Made by a program: the position numbers and the translations under genes. Shown piece by piece: positions 20,795 through 31,305 of a DNA stretch of 64,000 bases. The number at the start of each line of letters is the position of its first letter. The first letter of the stretch is position 1. The stretch spans positions 806,001 through 870,000 of the forward strand of contig NZ_CP113088.1 in NCBI RefSeq assembly GCF_026625145.1, written 5' to 3'. Origin of the DNA: Lacinutrix neustonica. Lineage in GTDB: Bacteria > Bacteroidota > Bacteroidia > Flavobacteriales > Flavobacteriaceae. The notes below the pieces were generated by a model. The model was not told the origin of the DNA. It did no database searches and worked only from the letters and a program-made list of their open reading frames with translations.

Positions 20795-22368
20795 TTACTT
20801 AGCTATGTTTACCGCTCGAGTTTCACGAATCACGGTAACTTTAACCTGACCAGGATAGGTCATATCGGTTTGAATTTTTTGTGAAATACTAAACGATAAA
20901 TCTGCTGCATTTTGGTCATTTACTTTTTCACTTTCTACTATAACACGTAATTCGCGTCCAGCCTGAATAGCGTAAGCTTTTTTCACACCGTTAAAACCTA
21001 AAGCAACATCTTCAAGATCTTTTAAACGTTGAATATACGAATCTAACACTTGACGTCTTGCCCCTGGTCTTGCCCCGGAGATCGCATCACACACCTGAAT
21101 GATTGGTGATAATAGTGAAGTCATTTCAATTTCATCGTGGTGTGCTCCAATGGCATTACACACTTCGGCTTTTCGCCAAATTTCTCGGCCCATTGCATCC
21201 CTAAAATAGCATGTGGGGTTTCCATATCTGCTTCGGCATCCGGCACTTTACCTATATCGTGTAATAGTCCTGCGCGTTTTGCTAACTTCGGATTTAAGCC
21301 CAACTCTGCCGCCATAACGCCACAAAGTTTAGCTACTTCACGTGAGTGTTGTAATAAGTTTTGACCGTAAGACGAACGGTATTTCATGCGTCCAACCATT
21401 TTTATTAATTCAGGATTTAATCCATGAATTCCTAAATCTATAACTGTACGCTTACCCACTTCAATAATCTCTTGTTCAATTTGCTTGGTCGTTTTTTCTA
21501 CAACTTCTTCAATTCTTGCAGGGTGTATTCTACCATCGGTGACTAATTTATGCAAAGACAATCGTGCAATTTCCCGTCTTACAGAATCGAAACACGATAA
21601 AATAATGGCTTCCGGAGTATCATCTACTATAATCTCAACGCCTGTTGCAGCTTCAATCGCTCGAATATTTCTTCCTTCACGGCCAATAATACGCCCTTTA
21701 ACATCGTCGCTTTCTATATTAAATACAGAAACGCAGTTATCTACAGCTTCCTCTGTTCCTATACGCTGAATGGTATTTATAATAATTTTCTTTGCATCTT
21801 GTTGTGCGGTAAGTTTAGCTTCCTCCATTTTATCCTGAATGTAGGACATGGCATCACTTTTAGCTTCACTTTTTAAAGACTCTACTAATTGCGTTTTAGC
21901 TTCTTCTGCAGACAAACTAGAAATCACTTCTAATTGTTCAATTTGCCTTTTATGGAGCTTATCTGACTCTTCTTGCCTTTTATCAAGAATATCTAAACGG
22001 TGATTGTAATCTTTATCTTTAGCTTCAACAGCATCGTTAAGTTTTTTGTTTTTAGCCAATTCATTAGACACCTGCGATTCCTTATCACGGGTTCTTTTTT
22101 CAGCTTCCGACATTTTCTTATCGCGTGATAAGATCACTTTTTCATGCTCTGCTTTAAGCTCTAAGAATTTCTCTTTGGCTTGTAGTATTTTATCTTTTTT
22201 TATGCTTTCACCTTCACTTTTTGCATCTCTTAAAATACTTGAAGCTGCTTTTTTAGCATTTTTTATTAGCTTAGAAGCATTATTTCTCTCTAGTAATTTA
22301 GCTATGATAAATCCTATGATTGCGCCTATAGCTATACTTCCAACAATTATTAAAATTGTATTATCCAT
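20795..22368 (-). CDS. rny: Ribonuclease Y (frameshifted)
   Basis: RNase Y is a membrane-anchored endoribonuclease that starts mRNA decay. Visible in order are an N-terminal membrane helix ([20 protein letters not shown]), a long coiled coil (residues about 30-200), a KH domain ([20 protein letters not shown]) and an HD domain with HDIGK. The frame breaks near 21165, where the complement reads CACTTCGGC instead of CACTTCCGGC. Restoring it gives [16 protein letters not shown] and a protein of about 524 residues, the normal size. Confidence 0.95.
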
Positions 22369-22607
22369 TTTAGTTAGTTTTGAATATAAAAAAGCCTACA
22401 TCAATTTTGGTTTTGTATAAACTCCTTAAAAACAAGTTTAGGGTTAACAAGCTGATCAAGTATCTGCCCAAGCATTGGAATGAATCTAATACTAGCAGCA
22501 CGCTTTTACAACTTCAACTCACCCTTTTTAAAGAATTAACGTTGAGTTTATCAAAAAAAAATAATTAATGTAGGCAGTAACCTTTAATTTATTTATAAGA
22601 ACGTATT
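22369..22607. other. Intergenic region between zapA and rny
   Basis: These 240 bases contain the presumed rny promoter. A small RNA here is possible, but I cannot support one from the sequence alone. Confidence 0.3.
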
Positions 22608-22901
22608 TTAAGAACTTAAATGCTCGTGAATCATATCATTTAGTGCTTTTAACTTCACTTCAACATGTTCACTCACTTGCTCCTTTTCTATCGTTTTCTG
22701 TTCTACTTGAGAAGCAAATTGCAAAGCACACATGGCTAAAACATCTTGTTTATCTCTTACAGAATAACTTTGCTCAAATTGCTGTATCATAGCATCAATT
22801 TTTTTAGCCGCTTTTCGCAATCCTTCTTCCTGACTTGGAGGAATGTTTAAAGGATACACTCGATTAGCTATTGAAAGCTTTATTTTAAGCGTTTCAGCCA
22901 T
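22608..22901 (-). CDS. zapA: Cell division protein ZapA
   Basis: This 97-residue protein has the ZapA layout: N-terminal beta strands (LKIKLSIANRVYPLNI) followed by a coiled coil. ZapA bundles FtsZ filaments at the division ring. The gene next to rny and behind a small coiled-coil gene is the usual flavobacterial context. Confidence 0.9.
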   Translation of the reverse strand: MAETLKIKLSIANRVYPLNIPPSQEEGLRKAAKKIDAMIQQFEQSYSVRDKQDVLAMCALQFASQVEQKTIEKEQVSEHVEVKLKALNDMIHEHLSS

Positions 22902-22916
22902 ACATACTATGTTGCG

Positions 22917-23207
22917 TTATTCTGATAATTGACCAATACAATGATCTATGTCCCTTATTAACGCGTTTATTTTGAGTTTAGTTTCTCGTTTATCGTTATC
23001 ACTGCCAAGTATTGAATTGGCCATCTTGAGCGATTCGTACTTTTCTTTCCAGGTCGCTATTGCTAAATCCTGATCTTGAATGGTACTTTTAGATTGCTGT
23101 AATTCCTCTAATAATGCTACATTAGTTTGCTTTAAAACCCTTTGTTGGTGTAAAACTTTACTAATTTTATTTTCTAGAGCATCTACAATTACTTCTATAT
23201 TACTCAT
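22917..23207 (-). CDS. Small coiled-coil protein upstream of zapA
   Basis: The 96-residue protein is almost all heptad-repeat helix (VLKQTNVALLEELQQSKSTI). Its gene ends 15 bases before zapA, so the two are probably co-transcribed. It may act with ZapA at the divisome as a ZapB-like partner; this is inferred from context and shape only. Confidence 0.7.
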   Translation of the reverse strand: MSNIEVIVDALENKISKVLHQQRVLKQTNVALLEELQQSKSTIQDQDLAIATWKEKYESLKMANSILGSDNDKRETKLKINALIRDIDHCIGQLSE

Positions 23208-23517
23208 TTACAAATATCAATACTTATCTTACAAAGTTAACAGAACGCAACCTATTTTACAATTGTTTTATGATAAAATTTAAAGTGCTCAATAAAATAT
23301 TTTTTGTATTCTGACAATCAGACTGCTGTGTTAAATATTATCGTTTATATACCATCATAACTTCCACCCACCTATTTTTTTCGGGATACAGAATAACTCG
23401 AGTACACTCTAATAGACTCTTTTTTAGACGCAACACAAAATTTATGGCTCAGAAATTGATTTCTCTTTGCTGTTTGTTATCAATTATATACTTTAGCGCT
23501 AATACCAATTTTATTTT
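23208..23517. other. Intergenic region between divergent genes
   Basis: These 310 AT-rich bases lie between zapA's operon and the M23 peptidase gene. No gene or hairpin of note is seen. Confidence 0.4.
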
Positions 23518-25202
23518 ATGAGATTAATCCTTTTCCTTTTAGCATTAAGCCCTTCGCTTTTTGCCCAAAACCCTTATCCTCAAGAGTATTTCCAGTCGCC
23601 TTTAGACATTCCTGTGGTACTCGCAGGAACGTTTGCTGAATTACGATCCAATCATTTTCACTCTGGTTTAGATATTAAAACTCAAAACGTAGAAGGATTA
23701 AAAGTATACGGCATTGCCGATGGTTACATTAGCCGCATTAAAGTGGCGCATTATGGCTACGGAAAAGCTCTTTACATTACACACCCTAATGGCTACACCA
23801 GTGTTTATGCGCACTTACAAAAGTTTAGCCCGTAAATTGAAGCCTATGTAAAAGCCCAACAGTACGAAAAAGAATCGTTTGTTATTGAATTGTTTCCAAC
23901 AGCAGACACCCTCAAGATTAAAAAAAATGATGTTATTGCTTATTCCGCAACACAGGAAGTTCTTCCGGGCCCCATTTACATTTTGAAATTCGTGATAACG
24001 CAGAGCGGCCCATTAACCCGATGCTCTTTGGCATGGACGTAAAAGACACCGGAAAACCTATAGTTTCTAATGTTTACGCCTATCCTATTGGAAAACACTC
24101 TCACATTAATGGATCGAATAAAAAGCAAAAACTACGTCTAATCCCTCAAAAAAGCGGCGATTATAAATTAGAAGATTTGAAAGCCTTTGGCACTATAGGC
24201 TTTGCGGTTGAAACGGTGGACCGGCAAGATATGGCTGCTAATAATAATGGGGTTTATACGATTTCGACCTTTTATAATGGGCTCCCCAACTTTGAAATTG
24301 ATTTCAGGCGGTTTTCATTTGCAGAGACCAAACATTTAAATCGATTGATTGATTATGAACATTATAAGGAACATGATGAACGGCTTCAGAAACTCTTTAT
24401 AGAAAAAAATAATCCGTTAAGCCTCTATAATAATGCCATAGACCAAGGATACTTATCTATTGCAGCAGGTACTTCTGCAGTCTATCAAGTAAAGATATGC
24501 GATTTTAAAGGCAATGAAACCGTTATAGACATCAACATACAAGGGGACGAAACCGTACCGCTGGATGTAGCAGAAGAAATAAAAACACAGTATTACATTC
24601 AGCACAGTGAAAGTACAGATTTAGCGGAAGGCAATGTAAGTGTTCATTTTCCAAAAGACACGTTTTACGATAGTTTCTATATGTATTTTAGTGTAAGAAA
24701 TGATACGTTAATCTTGCATAAACCCACACTGCCAGTAAAAAAAACCTTCACTATTAGCTACGATATTAGCCAATATGCTGAAGCTGATTTAAAGCAATTA
24801 TACATCGCAGAATTACTGGGTTGGAATAATTTCCCCAGCTACTCCTCTACCAAACGTAAAGGAAATACGTTATATACACGCACTAAAGACTTAGGTACTT
24901 ACGTTTTAGCAAGAGATACGGTGGCACCAACCATAACGCCCGTAAATTTTAAAGATGGGTCTTGGTTAAGCAAATACCGCTTCTTAAAAGTGAAAATTGA
25001 TGACGACCTTACTGGGGTCTCCAATTATAGAGCGACGGTAAATGGACAATGGATTTTAATGGAATATGATTATAAAGAGAAGACATTAACTTACGATTTT
25101 AATGATGGCGTGGTACACGATACTAAAAACAAATTAAAAGTAATTGTTACAGATCATGTAGGAAATAGTACTACATTTGAATCAACTTTTTTCAGAAAAT
25201 AA
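23518..25202 (+). CDS. M23 family (LysM/peptidoglycan) metallopeptidase, secreted (frameshifted)
   Basis: A signal peptide (MRLILFLLALSPSLFA) precedes a peptidase_M23 domain with the zinc ligands in HFHSGLDIK, VYAHLQ and GPHLHFEI. It would cut peptidoglycan cross-links, or be a scaffold if inactive. A beta-rich C-terminal half follows, typical of flavobacterial homologues. A CCG-TAA stop near 23830 replaces Pro-Glu (CCGGAA), and a TTCCG for TTCCGG near 23950 breaks the frame. With both corrected, GNTGSSSGPHLHFEIRDN is restored and the protein is about 561 residues. Confidence 0.88.
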
Positions 25203-25298
25203 GGACACTAAATGTCAAATAGAGTGCTGTTGAAAGGTCTGTTTATTTTGATAAGACTTAGATTGCGCGCAGGCTGACAGCGACAAAAACAATATACC

Positions 25299-27761
25299 TT
25301 GACTACAAAAACCAACGCACTAAAACTCTTTCTATTTCTTGTTCCGTTATTTACACTAGCGCAAACCGCCACTATAAACGGTGTTGTTTTAGATGAACAG
25401 CAGTTGCCTATAGAAGGGGTTAACATTAAAACGGAGGCTGAAGGCACACAGACCAATAGTAATGGCTTTTACGAACTCATTGTCCCATCGAACACCAACG
25501 TTAACCTTGTCTATTCTCATATCTCACATAAAAATGTGAGTGTTACAGTAAATCTAAAAAACGGTGAAATTTTTGAGTTTAATCCCGTGATGAAAATGAG
25601 TGTAGAGCAAATGTCTACAGTCGTATTAAACGGCAAAAAACGAAAAGATGTCGAAGGCATTGTGACGATTGAACCGAAACTTTTACGAGCCATCCCGAGT
25701 GCTAATCCAGGCGTTGAGAATATTCTTTTGTCACTTCCTGGCGTTAATAACAATAACGAATTAAGCACTCAATATTCTGTTCGTGGCGGTAATTACGATG
25801 AAAACCTGGTGTATGTTAACGGTATTGAGGTTTACAGACCCTTTTTAGTGCGCTCTGGACAGCAAGAAGGCTTAAGTTTTGTTAACAGTGATTTGGTAGC
25901 GAACGTAGATTTCTCAGCAGGAGGCTTTCAAGCCAAGTATGGCGATAAACTCTCTTCGGTTTTAGACATCACTTATAAAAAACCGATTGGTTTTGGTACG
26001 TCGGCAGATTTAAGCCTGCTTGGTGGTAGTGTCGCTATAGAAACGGCTAGTAAAGACTCTAAGTTTACAGGCATTGCGGGTGTAAGATATCGCGACAATT
26101 CCCTGTTGGTGAGCGCTAAAGAAACCGAAACCAATTACAATCCCACCTTTTTAGATGCGCAAACATATTTAACCTATCAGTTTACAGACCGGTTGGAATT
26201 GTCTTTTCTTGGGAATGCATCATTAAATAGGTACAACTACGAACCACAAACGCGACAGACCAATTTTGGAACATTAGATAATCCGCTAGCCTTATTAGTC
26301 TTTTATGAAGGTCAGGAACGCGACAGCTATCAAACCTTATTTGGAGCAATACAAGGGAGCTACCAAGTAAATGAAAATGTAAAGGTGAATCTCGTGGCTT
26401 CAACCTACCATACCACGGAAGAAGAACATTTTGATATTTTTGCACAATACCGTTTAGGAGAAGTCAATAGTAATATTGGTGATGAAGATTTAGGAGAAGT
26501 CGACTTTTCTGAAGGTATTGGCAGTCAATTAAATCATGGGAGAAACGATTTAGACGCGCTTATTACGACAGTAGAACATAAGGGCACAGCAGATATCAAC
26601 GACAATGAAATTAAATGGTCTATAAAATATACTAATGAAGACATTCGTGACCGCTTGATAGAATGGGAAGTTATAGATTCGGCAGGCTTTTCTATCAATC
26701 CGCCAGGTGCTGGAGGGTTTAATGAAGAACCTTATGAGCCCGACAGTTTTCCTATCACTGCTTTTCAAAATGTACAAGCACGCAACAACACCCAAATCAA
26801 TAGGCTACAGGCGTATTTACAATGGAGCAAACGCGCCACCCTTGGCGGTGCAGATGTCCGGTACAATGCTGGTATTCGCTCTCATAGTTGGAATGTAACA
26901 GATGACAATATTAATGGCGCATCACAAACTGTGATAAGCCCTAGAGCACAGTTTGCTATAAAGCCCGATTGGGAAAAAGACATGCTCTTTCGTATTAGTG
27001 GTGGCTTGTATTACCAACCGCCCTTTTACAGAGAATTACGTGATGCTAATGGTATGGTACAAGCCAATGTAAAGGCACAAGAATCGTTTCATTTGGTATT
27101 AGGAAACGATTACAGTTTTAAAATGTGGGACCGGCCGTTTAAATTAACTACGGAGGCTTATTATAAAAAACTAAGTGACGTAAATCCGTACACGGTAGAA
27201 AACGTTCGCATTCGCTACAGAGCTAATAATACAGCAGAAGCCTATGCTTATGGATTAGATTTACGTTTAAACGGTGAATTTGTGCCAGGAACCGAAAGCT
27301 GGTTTAGCTTTGGGTATCTTAAAACCGAAGAAAATATTAACAACCGTGGGTATATTGCACGACCTACAGATCAGCGTTTAAAGTTTGCAGCGCTTTTTCA
27401 AGACTATGTACCTAACCTCCCTAATTTTAAAATGTATTTAAATTTAGTGTACAACACGGGGTTACCTGGTGGTTCGCCAAGTTATGCAGATCCTTACGAC
27501 TATCCCTTGCGGTTACCGGATTATAAACGTGCCGATGTTGGATTTCAGTTTGTGTTGGTAGATGATAAAAAGCAGTATACCTCCGGGTGGAAAAAGCCGT
27601 TTAAAGCTTTATCTCTAGGGCTTGAGATTTTTAATGTCTTTGATGTTCAAAATTCCATTACCAATACATGGGTACGCGATGTGTATAGCAAAAGACAATA
27701 TGCCATTCCTAATTATTTAACGCCACGTGTGTTTAATGTGAGGACTAGTATGCGTTTTTAA
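25299..27761 (+). CDS. TonB-dependent receptor
   Basis: This 820-residue outer-membrane receptor has a signal peptide (LFLFLVPLFTLA), a CarboxypepD_reg-like domain (residues about 22-105), a plug domain (SVRGGNYDENLVYVNGIEVY, about 120-225) and a large beta barrel ending in aromatic Phe (TSMRF). Import is driven by the TonB-ExbBD complex. No SusD partner gene follows, so a glycan-utilisation role is not indicated. The start is TTG at 25299. Confidence 0.93.
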   Translation: MTTKTNALKLFLFLVPLFTLAQTATINGVVLDEQQLPIEGVNIKTEAEGTQTNSNGFYELIVPSNTNVNLVYSHISHKNVSVTVNLKNGEIFEFNPVMKMSVEQMSTVVLNGKKRKDVEGIVTIEPKLLRAIPSANPGVENILLSLPGVNNNNELSTQYSVRGGNYDENLVYVNGIEVYRPFLVRSGQQEGLSFVNSDLVANVDFSAGGFQAKYGDKLSSVLDITYKKPIGFGTSADLSLLGGSVAIETASKDSKFTGIAGVRYRDNSLLVSAKETETNYNPTFLDAQTYLTYQFTDRLELSFLGNASLNRYNYEPQTRQTNFGTLDNPLALLVFYEGQERDSYQTLFGAIQGSYQVNENVKVNLVASTYHTTEEEHFDIFAQYRLGEVNSNIGDEDLGEVDFSEGIGSQLNHGRNDLDALITTVEHKGTADINDNEIKWSIKYTNEDIRDRLIEWEVIDSAGFSINPPGAGGFNEEPYEPDSFPITAFQNVQARNNTQINRLQAYLQWSKRATLGGADVRYNAGIRSHSWNVTDDNINGASQTVISPRAQFAIKPDWEKDMLFRISGGLYYQPPFYRELRDANGMVQANVKAQESFHLVLGNDYSFKMWDRPFKLTTEAYYKKLSDVNPYTVENVRIRYRANNTAEAYAYGLDLRLNGEFVPGTESWFSFGYLKTEENINNRGYIARPTDQRLKFAALFQDYVPNLPNFKMYLNLVYNTGLPGGSPSYADPYDYPLRLPDYKRADVGFQFVLVDDKKQYTSGWKKPFKALSLGLEIFNVFDVQNSITNTWVRDVYSKRQYAIPNYLTPRVFNVRTSMRF

Positions 27762-27781
27762 TATAAAAATCCAAAGAGCTG

Positions 27782-28159
27782 TTATTCCATGTACTCTTGC
27801 CATTTAATCAAAACATACTTTTCTTTATTATTCTCCCTCTTTTTTAAAAAGCCATACTCGTAGACAAACAGGTAGGTATCACCTTTACCATTTTTCCAAT
27901 AATGGGTGATGAAATTCGGATTAAAGCCTTGCTCTTTTAATAGCTCTGCCCGTAAGATAACTTTACCGCCTTTATTATATTCTTTTAATATTTTTCGATT
28001 AAGTTTTAACTGGTTATCCACTTTATTATAAAAGCGTTCGGGATGTTCTTTTCCTTGTTGATATTGATAGGCGCTCTTACATTGTGGATCACAAAACTTT
28101 TTATCGGTTCGTCCTATTAATTCTTTATCACAATACAAACACGTTTTATAAAATCTCAT
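27782..28159 (-). CDS. Small zinc-ribbon protein of unknown function
   Basis: The 125-residue protein starts with a treble-clef or zinc-ribbon motif (CLYCDKELIGRTDKKFCDPQC, shown here as CLYC and CDPQC), then a basic helical part. Such proteins are widespread in Flavobacteriaceae without a known function. It is the last gene before the recombinase and cassette array and so marks the chromosomal edge. Confidence 0.7.
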   Translation of the reverse strand: MRFYKTCLYCDKELIGRTDKKFCDPQCKSAYQYQQGKEHPERFYNKVDNQLKLNRKILKEYNKGGKVILRAELLKEQGFNPNFITHYWKNGKGDTYLFVYEYGFLKKRENNKEKYVLIKWQEYME

Positions 28160-28188
28160 GTTTTTTAATTTAACAGTATATTATACGA

Positions 28189-28206
28189 ATCTTATTCGAA
28201 TAAGAT
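28189..28206. promoter_or_regulatory. Perfect 18-bp palindrome upstream of the recombinase
   Basis: ATCTTATTCGAATAAGAT is a perfect palindrome 47 bases before the recombinase ATG and 30 bases before the divergent zinc-ribbon gene start. It could be an operator controlling the recombinase, or a recombinase-binding site. Nothing in the sequence decides between these. Confidence 0.5.
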
Positions 28207-28252
28207 ACGATTAAATCATTTACATCCAGTAAATTACACAAAATACTACATT

Positions 28253-29384
28253 ATGGAAAAAGGTAGAAGCATTACACTGAAACATCTTTTAATTAGAGGC
28301 AAAAGATATATTGGTCTACAATTCAACACCGATAAGATCATTCAAGCACTTGTTAAAGAATTACCTAATGTAAAATGGAGTAATGAGTTTAACATGGCAT
28401 ATATTTTGAATTCAAAACAGAATATCGATGACATTTTCAATGTTTTTAGCGGTGTGGCTTGGGTCAACTGTAATTACTTTTTTGATAATAAACAAATACA
28501 TGAGAATAATGAGCCCATAGATATTACATGGTTTAGAAATCGAAAACTCCCAAAGAATTACAGGGTTTGCCCCAACAATTATTTAGATAAATTAGAATTA
28601 AAAAAGTATGCTAACAATACGGTAAAATCTTATGTTTCCACTTTTGAAACATTTATTAATTATTACAACACAAAAGAATTAATAGCTATTAATGAGGATG
28701 ATGTTAGAAAGTACATTTTAAAATTAATACAAGAAGACAAATCCAATTCTCACATAAATTCTGTTATAAATAGTATTAAATTTTATTATGAAGCGGTACT
28801 AGGAATGCCCAATCGATTTTACCAAATAGAAAGACCTAGAAAAGAAAAAAATTACCCAAAGTACTTTCTAAAGAAGATGTGTTAAAGATTATTGAGCACA
28901 CCAATAACTTGAAACACAAATGTATTGTTAGTCTTCTTTACTCATCTCGGAATACGTAGAAATGAATTAGTAAATTTAAAAATCACAGATATTGATAGTA
29001 AAAGAATGCTCATACGTATTGAGGCTGCAAAAGGTAATAAAGATCGATATACGCTACTCTCACATACACTATTGAAAGATTTGAGAGACTATTATAAACA
29101 ATACAAACCAGAAAAATATATTATCGAAGGCTTGTATGGCAGTCAATATTCACGGTCAGAGTATTGCTAAACTAGTTAAAAATGCCGCTAAAAAAGCAGG
29201 GATATTAATTCCTGTAACACCACACATGCTTAGGCATAGTTTTGCAACACATCTACTAGAAGCGGGGGTAGATTTAAGACAAATTCAAGTATTATTGGGT
29301 CATGCTTCTACCAAGACCACAGAAATTTATACGCATGTTGCCACTACTTCATTTAAAGACGTTATGAATCCCCTGGATTACTAA
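28253..29384 (+). CDS. Tyrosine recombinase at the head of the cassette array (frameshifted)
   Basis: Corrected, this is a protein of about 377 residues. It has an extra N-terminal domain (about residues 1-110), a SAM-like core-binding domain ([19 protein letters not shown]) and a full catalytic set: Arg in SSGIRRNEL, Lys in [25 protein letters not shown] and EIYTHV, ending NPLD. Only about 95 residues separate the first Arg from HMLRH, so the extra segment typical of integron IntI enzymes is absent. Lesions: a missing A in a homopolymer near 28850, TCTCGG near 28945 and TCACGG near 29150. It points toward the array, and its stop is 81 bases from the first cassette. I infer that it moves the cassettes. 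Confidence 0.8.
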
Positions 29385-29475
29385 AAAACATAAAAGATAT
29401 AATAAACATATGTTCGTTATATCTTAAATTAGCGGTATAATGAACATAATGTTCATTATACCATTGTTAGCCCAC
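29385..29475. other. Candidate attI-like insertion site with two related palindromes
   Basis: Between the recombinase stop and the first GTT lie two palindromes. One spans 29396-29423 (imperfect, centre AACATATGTT). The other spans 29434-29462 with perfect 14-base arms (GGTATAATGAACAT and ATGTTCATTATACC) around one base. Both share the pattern TATAAnrAACAT...ATGTTyrTTATA. The first cassette core, GTTAGCCCAC, starts 4 bases after the second. Position suggests a primary recombination site, but a terminator or an operator is possible. Confidence 0.55.
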
Positions 29476-29802
29476 ATGCCCACTCGGCTCGAAAAAAAAT
29501 TCTAAAGTTGCTTAAAAGTGATTTAAAAATAAAAAAAACAACGCTTCTCACCTGCTCACTCAACCTATTTCGGATAAAACACAACGCGACACTGTTGAGA
29601 CGGACTCTTTAACGTTTCGGCAAAACTGTATGTGAAATAAAATATCATACTCAATCCTTTTCTGACATCAGTAAAACGCAACTCTTGCGGCGGATTTATA
29701 TAGCAAACGGCAAATCGTAACGCACAAAAGATAAAATCAATAGTAGCACGTAAAACAAAACTCTGCGGAGCTGCAAAGCCATATGGAGAAAAATAAAATA
29801 AC
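29466..29802. mobile_element. Cassette 1: non-coding, family A copy 1
   Basis: The cassette opens GTTAGCCCAC and then CATGCCCACTCGGCTCG plus an A-run. The longest frame from that ATG is 9 codons. It contains ACGCAACTCTTGCGGCGGA and other GC-rich short repeats, suggesting a structured RNA or DNA. It is nearly identical to cassettes 7, 14 and 23. Confidence 0.8.
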
Positions 29803-29940
29803 GTGGGCTAACAATGTGTAAAATAAATACTACTTTTATGGCTTAACCTAAAGGCAGTTCGTGTTAGCTTGCTTCGGATTTTCCTACGGAAAATCCCCGC
29901 ACACTAACCCGTACTTACCTTACACGAACCGTTGTGTGTA
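29803..29940 (+). repeat. attC-like site 1
   Basis: Left core GTGGGCTAAC is the exact complement of the GTTAGCCCAC opening cassette 1; right core GTTGTGTGTA opens cassette 2. Outer arms are ATGTGTAA and TTACAC; tip hairpin is GATTTTCC (TAC) GGAAAATC. Confidence 0.85.
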
Positions 29941-29976
29941 ATTTTAGCATACTCAAAACTAACAGAATAAAACTGA

Positions 29977-30357
29977 ATGAAATACTGGATTCTGACTTTT
30001 ACCATATTGGTTTTCGGATGTAAAAATAACCAAGAAAAACCAACAACTTTAGAATTGACAGACCCAATTTTAATTGAATGCGATTTCATGCACAAAAAAG
30101 CGGAAACTGATTATAAAAATGGAATTAAAGAATACACAATAATGGGATTAGTATATGCGACTGAACTTGAAATGCATTATTCTGATTTTATGAAACGGAA
30201 TTATAGTATAACTATGAAAGCTAATTGTGTTCCTAATTATCCACAGGCTTGCTACGAGGAATCAATGAATTATGAAATTGAAGAAGAATATGGCGAAGAT
30301 TTTATGAAATTGACAAGAGAAAAAGCAGAAAAGGAATTTAATGAAAAGCGAAAATAA
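29977..30357 (+). CDS. Cassette 2: small lipoprotein, unknown function
   Basis: The 126-residue protein has a lipoprotein signal (WILTFTILVFGCKNN) and an acidic helical body rich in Glu and Lys with two later Cys residues (NCVPNYPQAC), which could form a disulfide. I recognise no family. It is the only gene in its cassette and sits 46 bases after the cassette's GTT core. Confidence 0.7.
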   Translation: MKYWILTFTILVFGCKNNQEKPTTLELTDPILIECDFMHKKAETDYKNGIKEYTIMGLVYATELEMHYSDFMKRNYSITMKANCVPNYPQACYEESMNYEIEEEYGEDFMKLTREKAEKEFNEKRK

Positions 30358-30361
30358 AAAC

Positions 30362-30503
30362 TACACACAACACGGTGTATAATTAATTGCTATGGCAAGT
30401 GCTTATTTGGAAAATTCCTTCGGAATTTCCTCTCGGTCCGTTTAAGTTTACTAAATTAGTTGCTTATAAACGCAACTAACCATACACATCAACGTTAGCA
30501 ACA
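30362..30503 (+). repeat. attC-like site 2
   Basis: Left core TACACACAAC complements GTTGTGTGTA of cassette 2; right core GTTAGCAACA opens cassette 3. Arms ACGGTGTATAATTA and CATACACATCAAC; tip hairpin GGAAAATTCC/GGAATTTCC. Confidence 0.85.
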
Positions 30504-30509
30504 ATTTAA

Positions 30510-31301
30510 ATGAACTCATCGCTTAAATTTATATTACTGATTTTTATTCCACTTTTATCATTTGGACAAGAGAAAGATTTTTATGATTTAGATAATTCTT
30601 ACCACGAATTATACAGTAAACTAAAAGTAAAATCCTTAACAGTATCAACGAAGGAATTTGATAATGGAAAGTTAAATGAAGAATATGTCGAGCTAATCCA
30701 AAATTTTGCTATAAATGGAGATATTATTAGAGAACGTGAGTTTTATGATTCAGATTCTACTGACGGTTGGGACGTGAAATACAAGTACAATGACAATCAC
30801 CAAACCATACGAACAGAATGGACTTGGTTAGACGATAAAGACCAAGATTTAACTGAATATGAATACGATTCGGACAACAAACTAATTAAGAGTTGTGATT
30901 ATTATAAAAGCACAAATGCAACCGAATTTCTTCTTGAAGAATGTCTAATTTATATTTATCGAAAAAATCGAATATTTAAGGTCAAAACCACAGAAAATGA
31001 ACTTAAAAGTTATTACAAGAAAAAAGGAGATTTTGTTTTTGGTTATTCCGCAGATAAAAAATTAAAATATAAATACAAAAATGGAGAATTTGTCTATCAA
31101 AATATGGATTCAATAATATTCAGATATGACAGAAATGATATCGGACAAATTATAAAAACTACGAAAACAGATAATAGTGAAAATTTAATATTTAGTACTG
31201 TTTACGAATATTCAAACGGACTATTAATGAAAGTAGTTTCTAAAGACAAAAATGGAATTTTAAGACGAGAAGAAGATTATAAATACGAATATTACGAATA
31301 A
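30510..31301 (+). CDS. Cassette 3: secreted protein with YD-like repeats, unknown function
   Basis: The 263-residue protein has a signal peptide (MNSSLKFILLIFIPLLSFGQ) and several beta-strand units of the form YEYDSDNKLIKS, YKYNDNHQT and YEYSNGLLMKV, loosely like YD repeats. It is probably exported to the periplasm or cell surface. No enzyme motif is seen. Start ATG lies 16 bases after the GTT core. Confidence 0.7.
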   Translation: MNSSLKFILLIFIPLLSFGQEKDFYDLDNSYHELYSKLKVKSLTVSTKEFDNGKLNEEYVELIQNFAINGDIIREREFYDSDSTDGWDVKYKYNDNHQTIRTEWTWLDDKDQDLTEYEYDSDNKLIKSCDYYKSTNATEFLLEECLIYIYRKNRIFKVKTTENELKSYYKKKGDFVFGYSADKKLKYKYKNGEFVYQNMDSIIFRYDRNDIGQIIKTTKTDNSENLIFSTVYEYSNGLLMKVVSKDKNGILRREEDYKYEYYE

Positions 31302-31305
31302 AAAC

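Noticed and set aside
22369..22607. 6S-type regulatory RNA between zapA and rny
   Set aside because: The gap size would allow it, but I could not recognise the long bulged hairpin needed to support the call.
1..25202. Many pseudogenes caused by genome decay (lon, rny, M23, M48, kinases)
   Set aside because: The breaks cluster at one short sequence context and hit essential genes; correcting that context restores full proteins.
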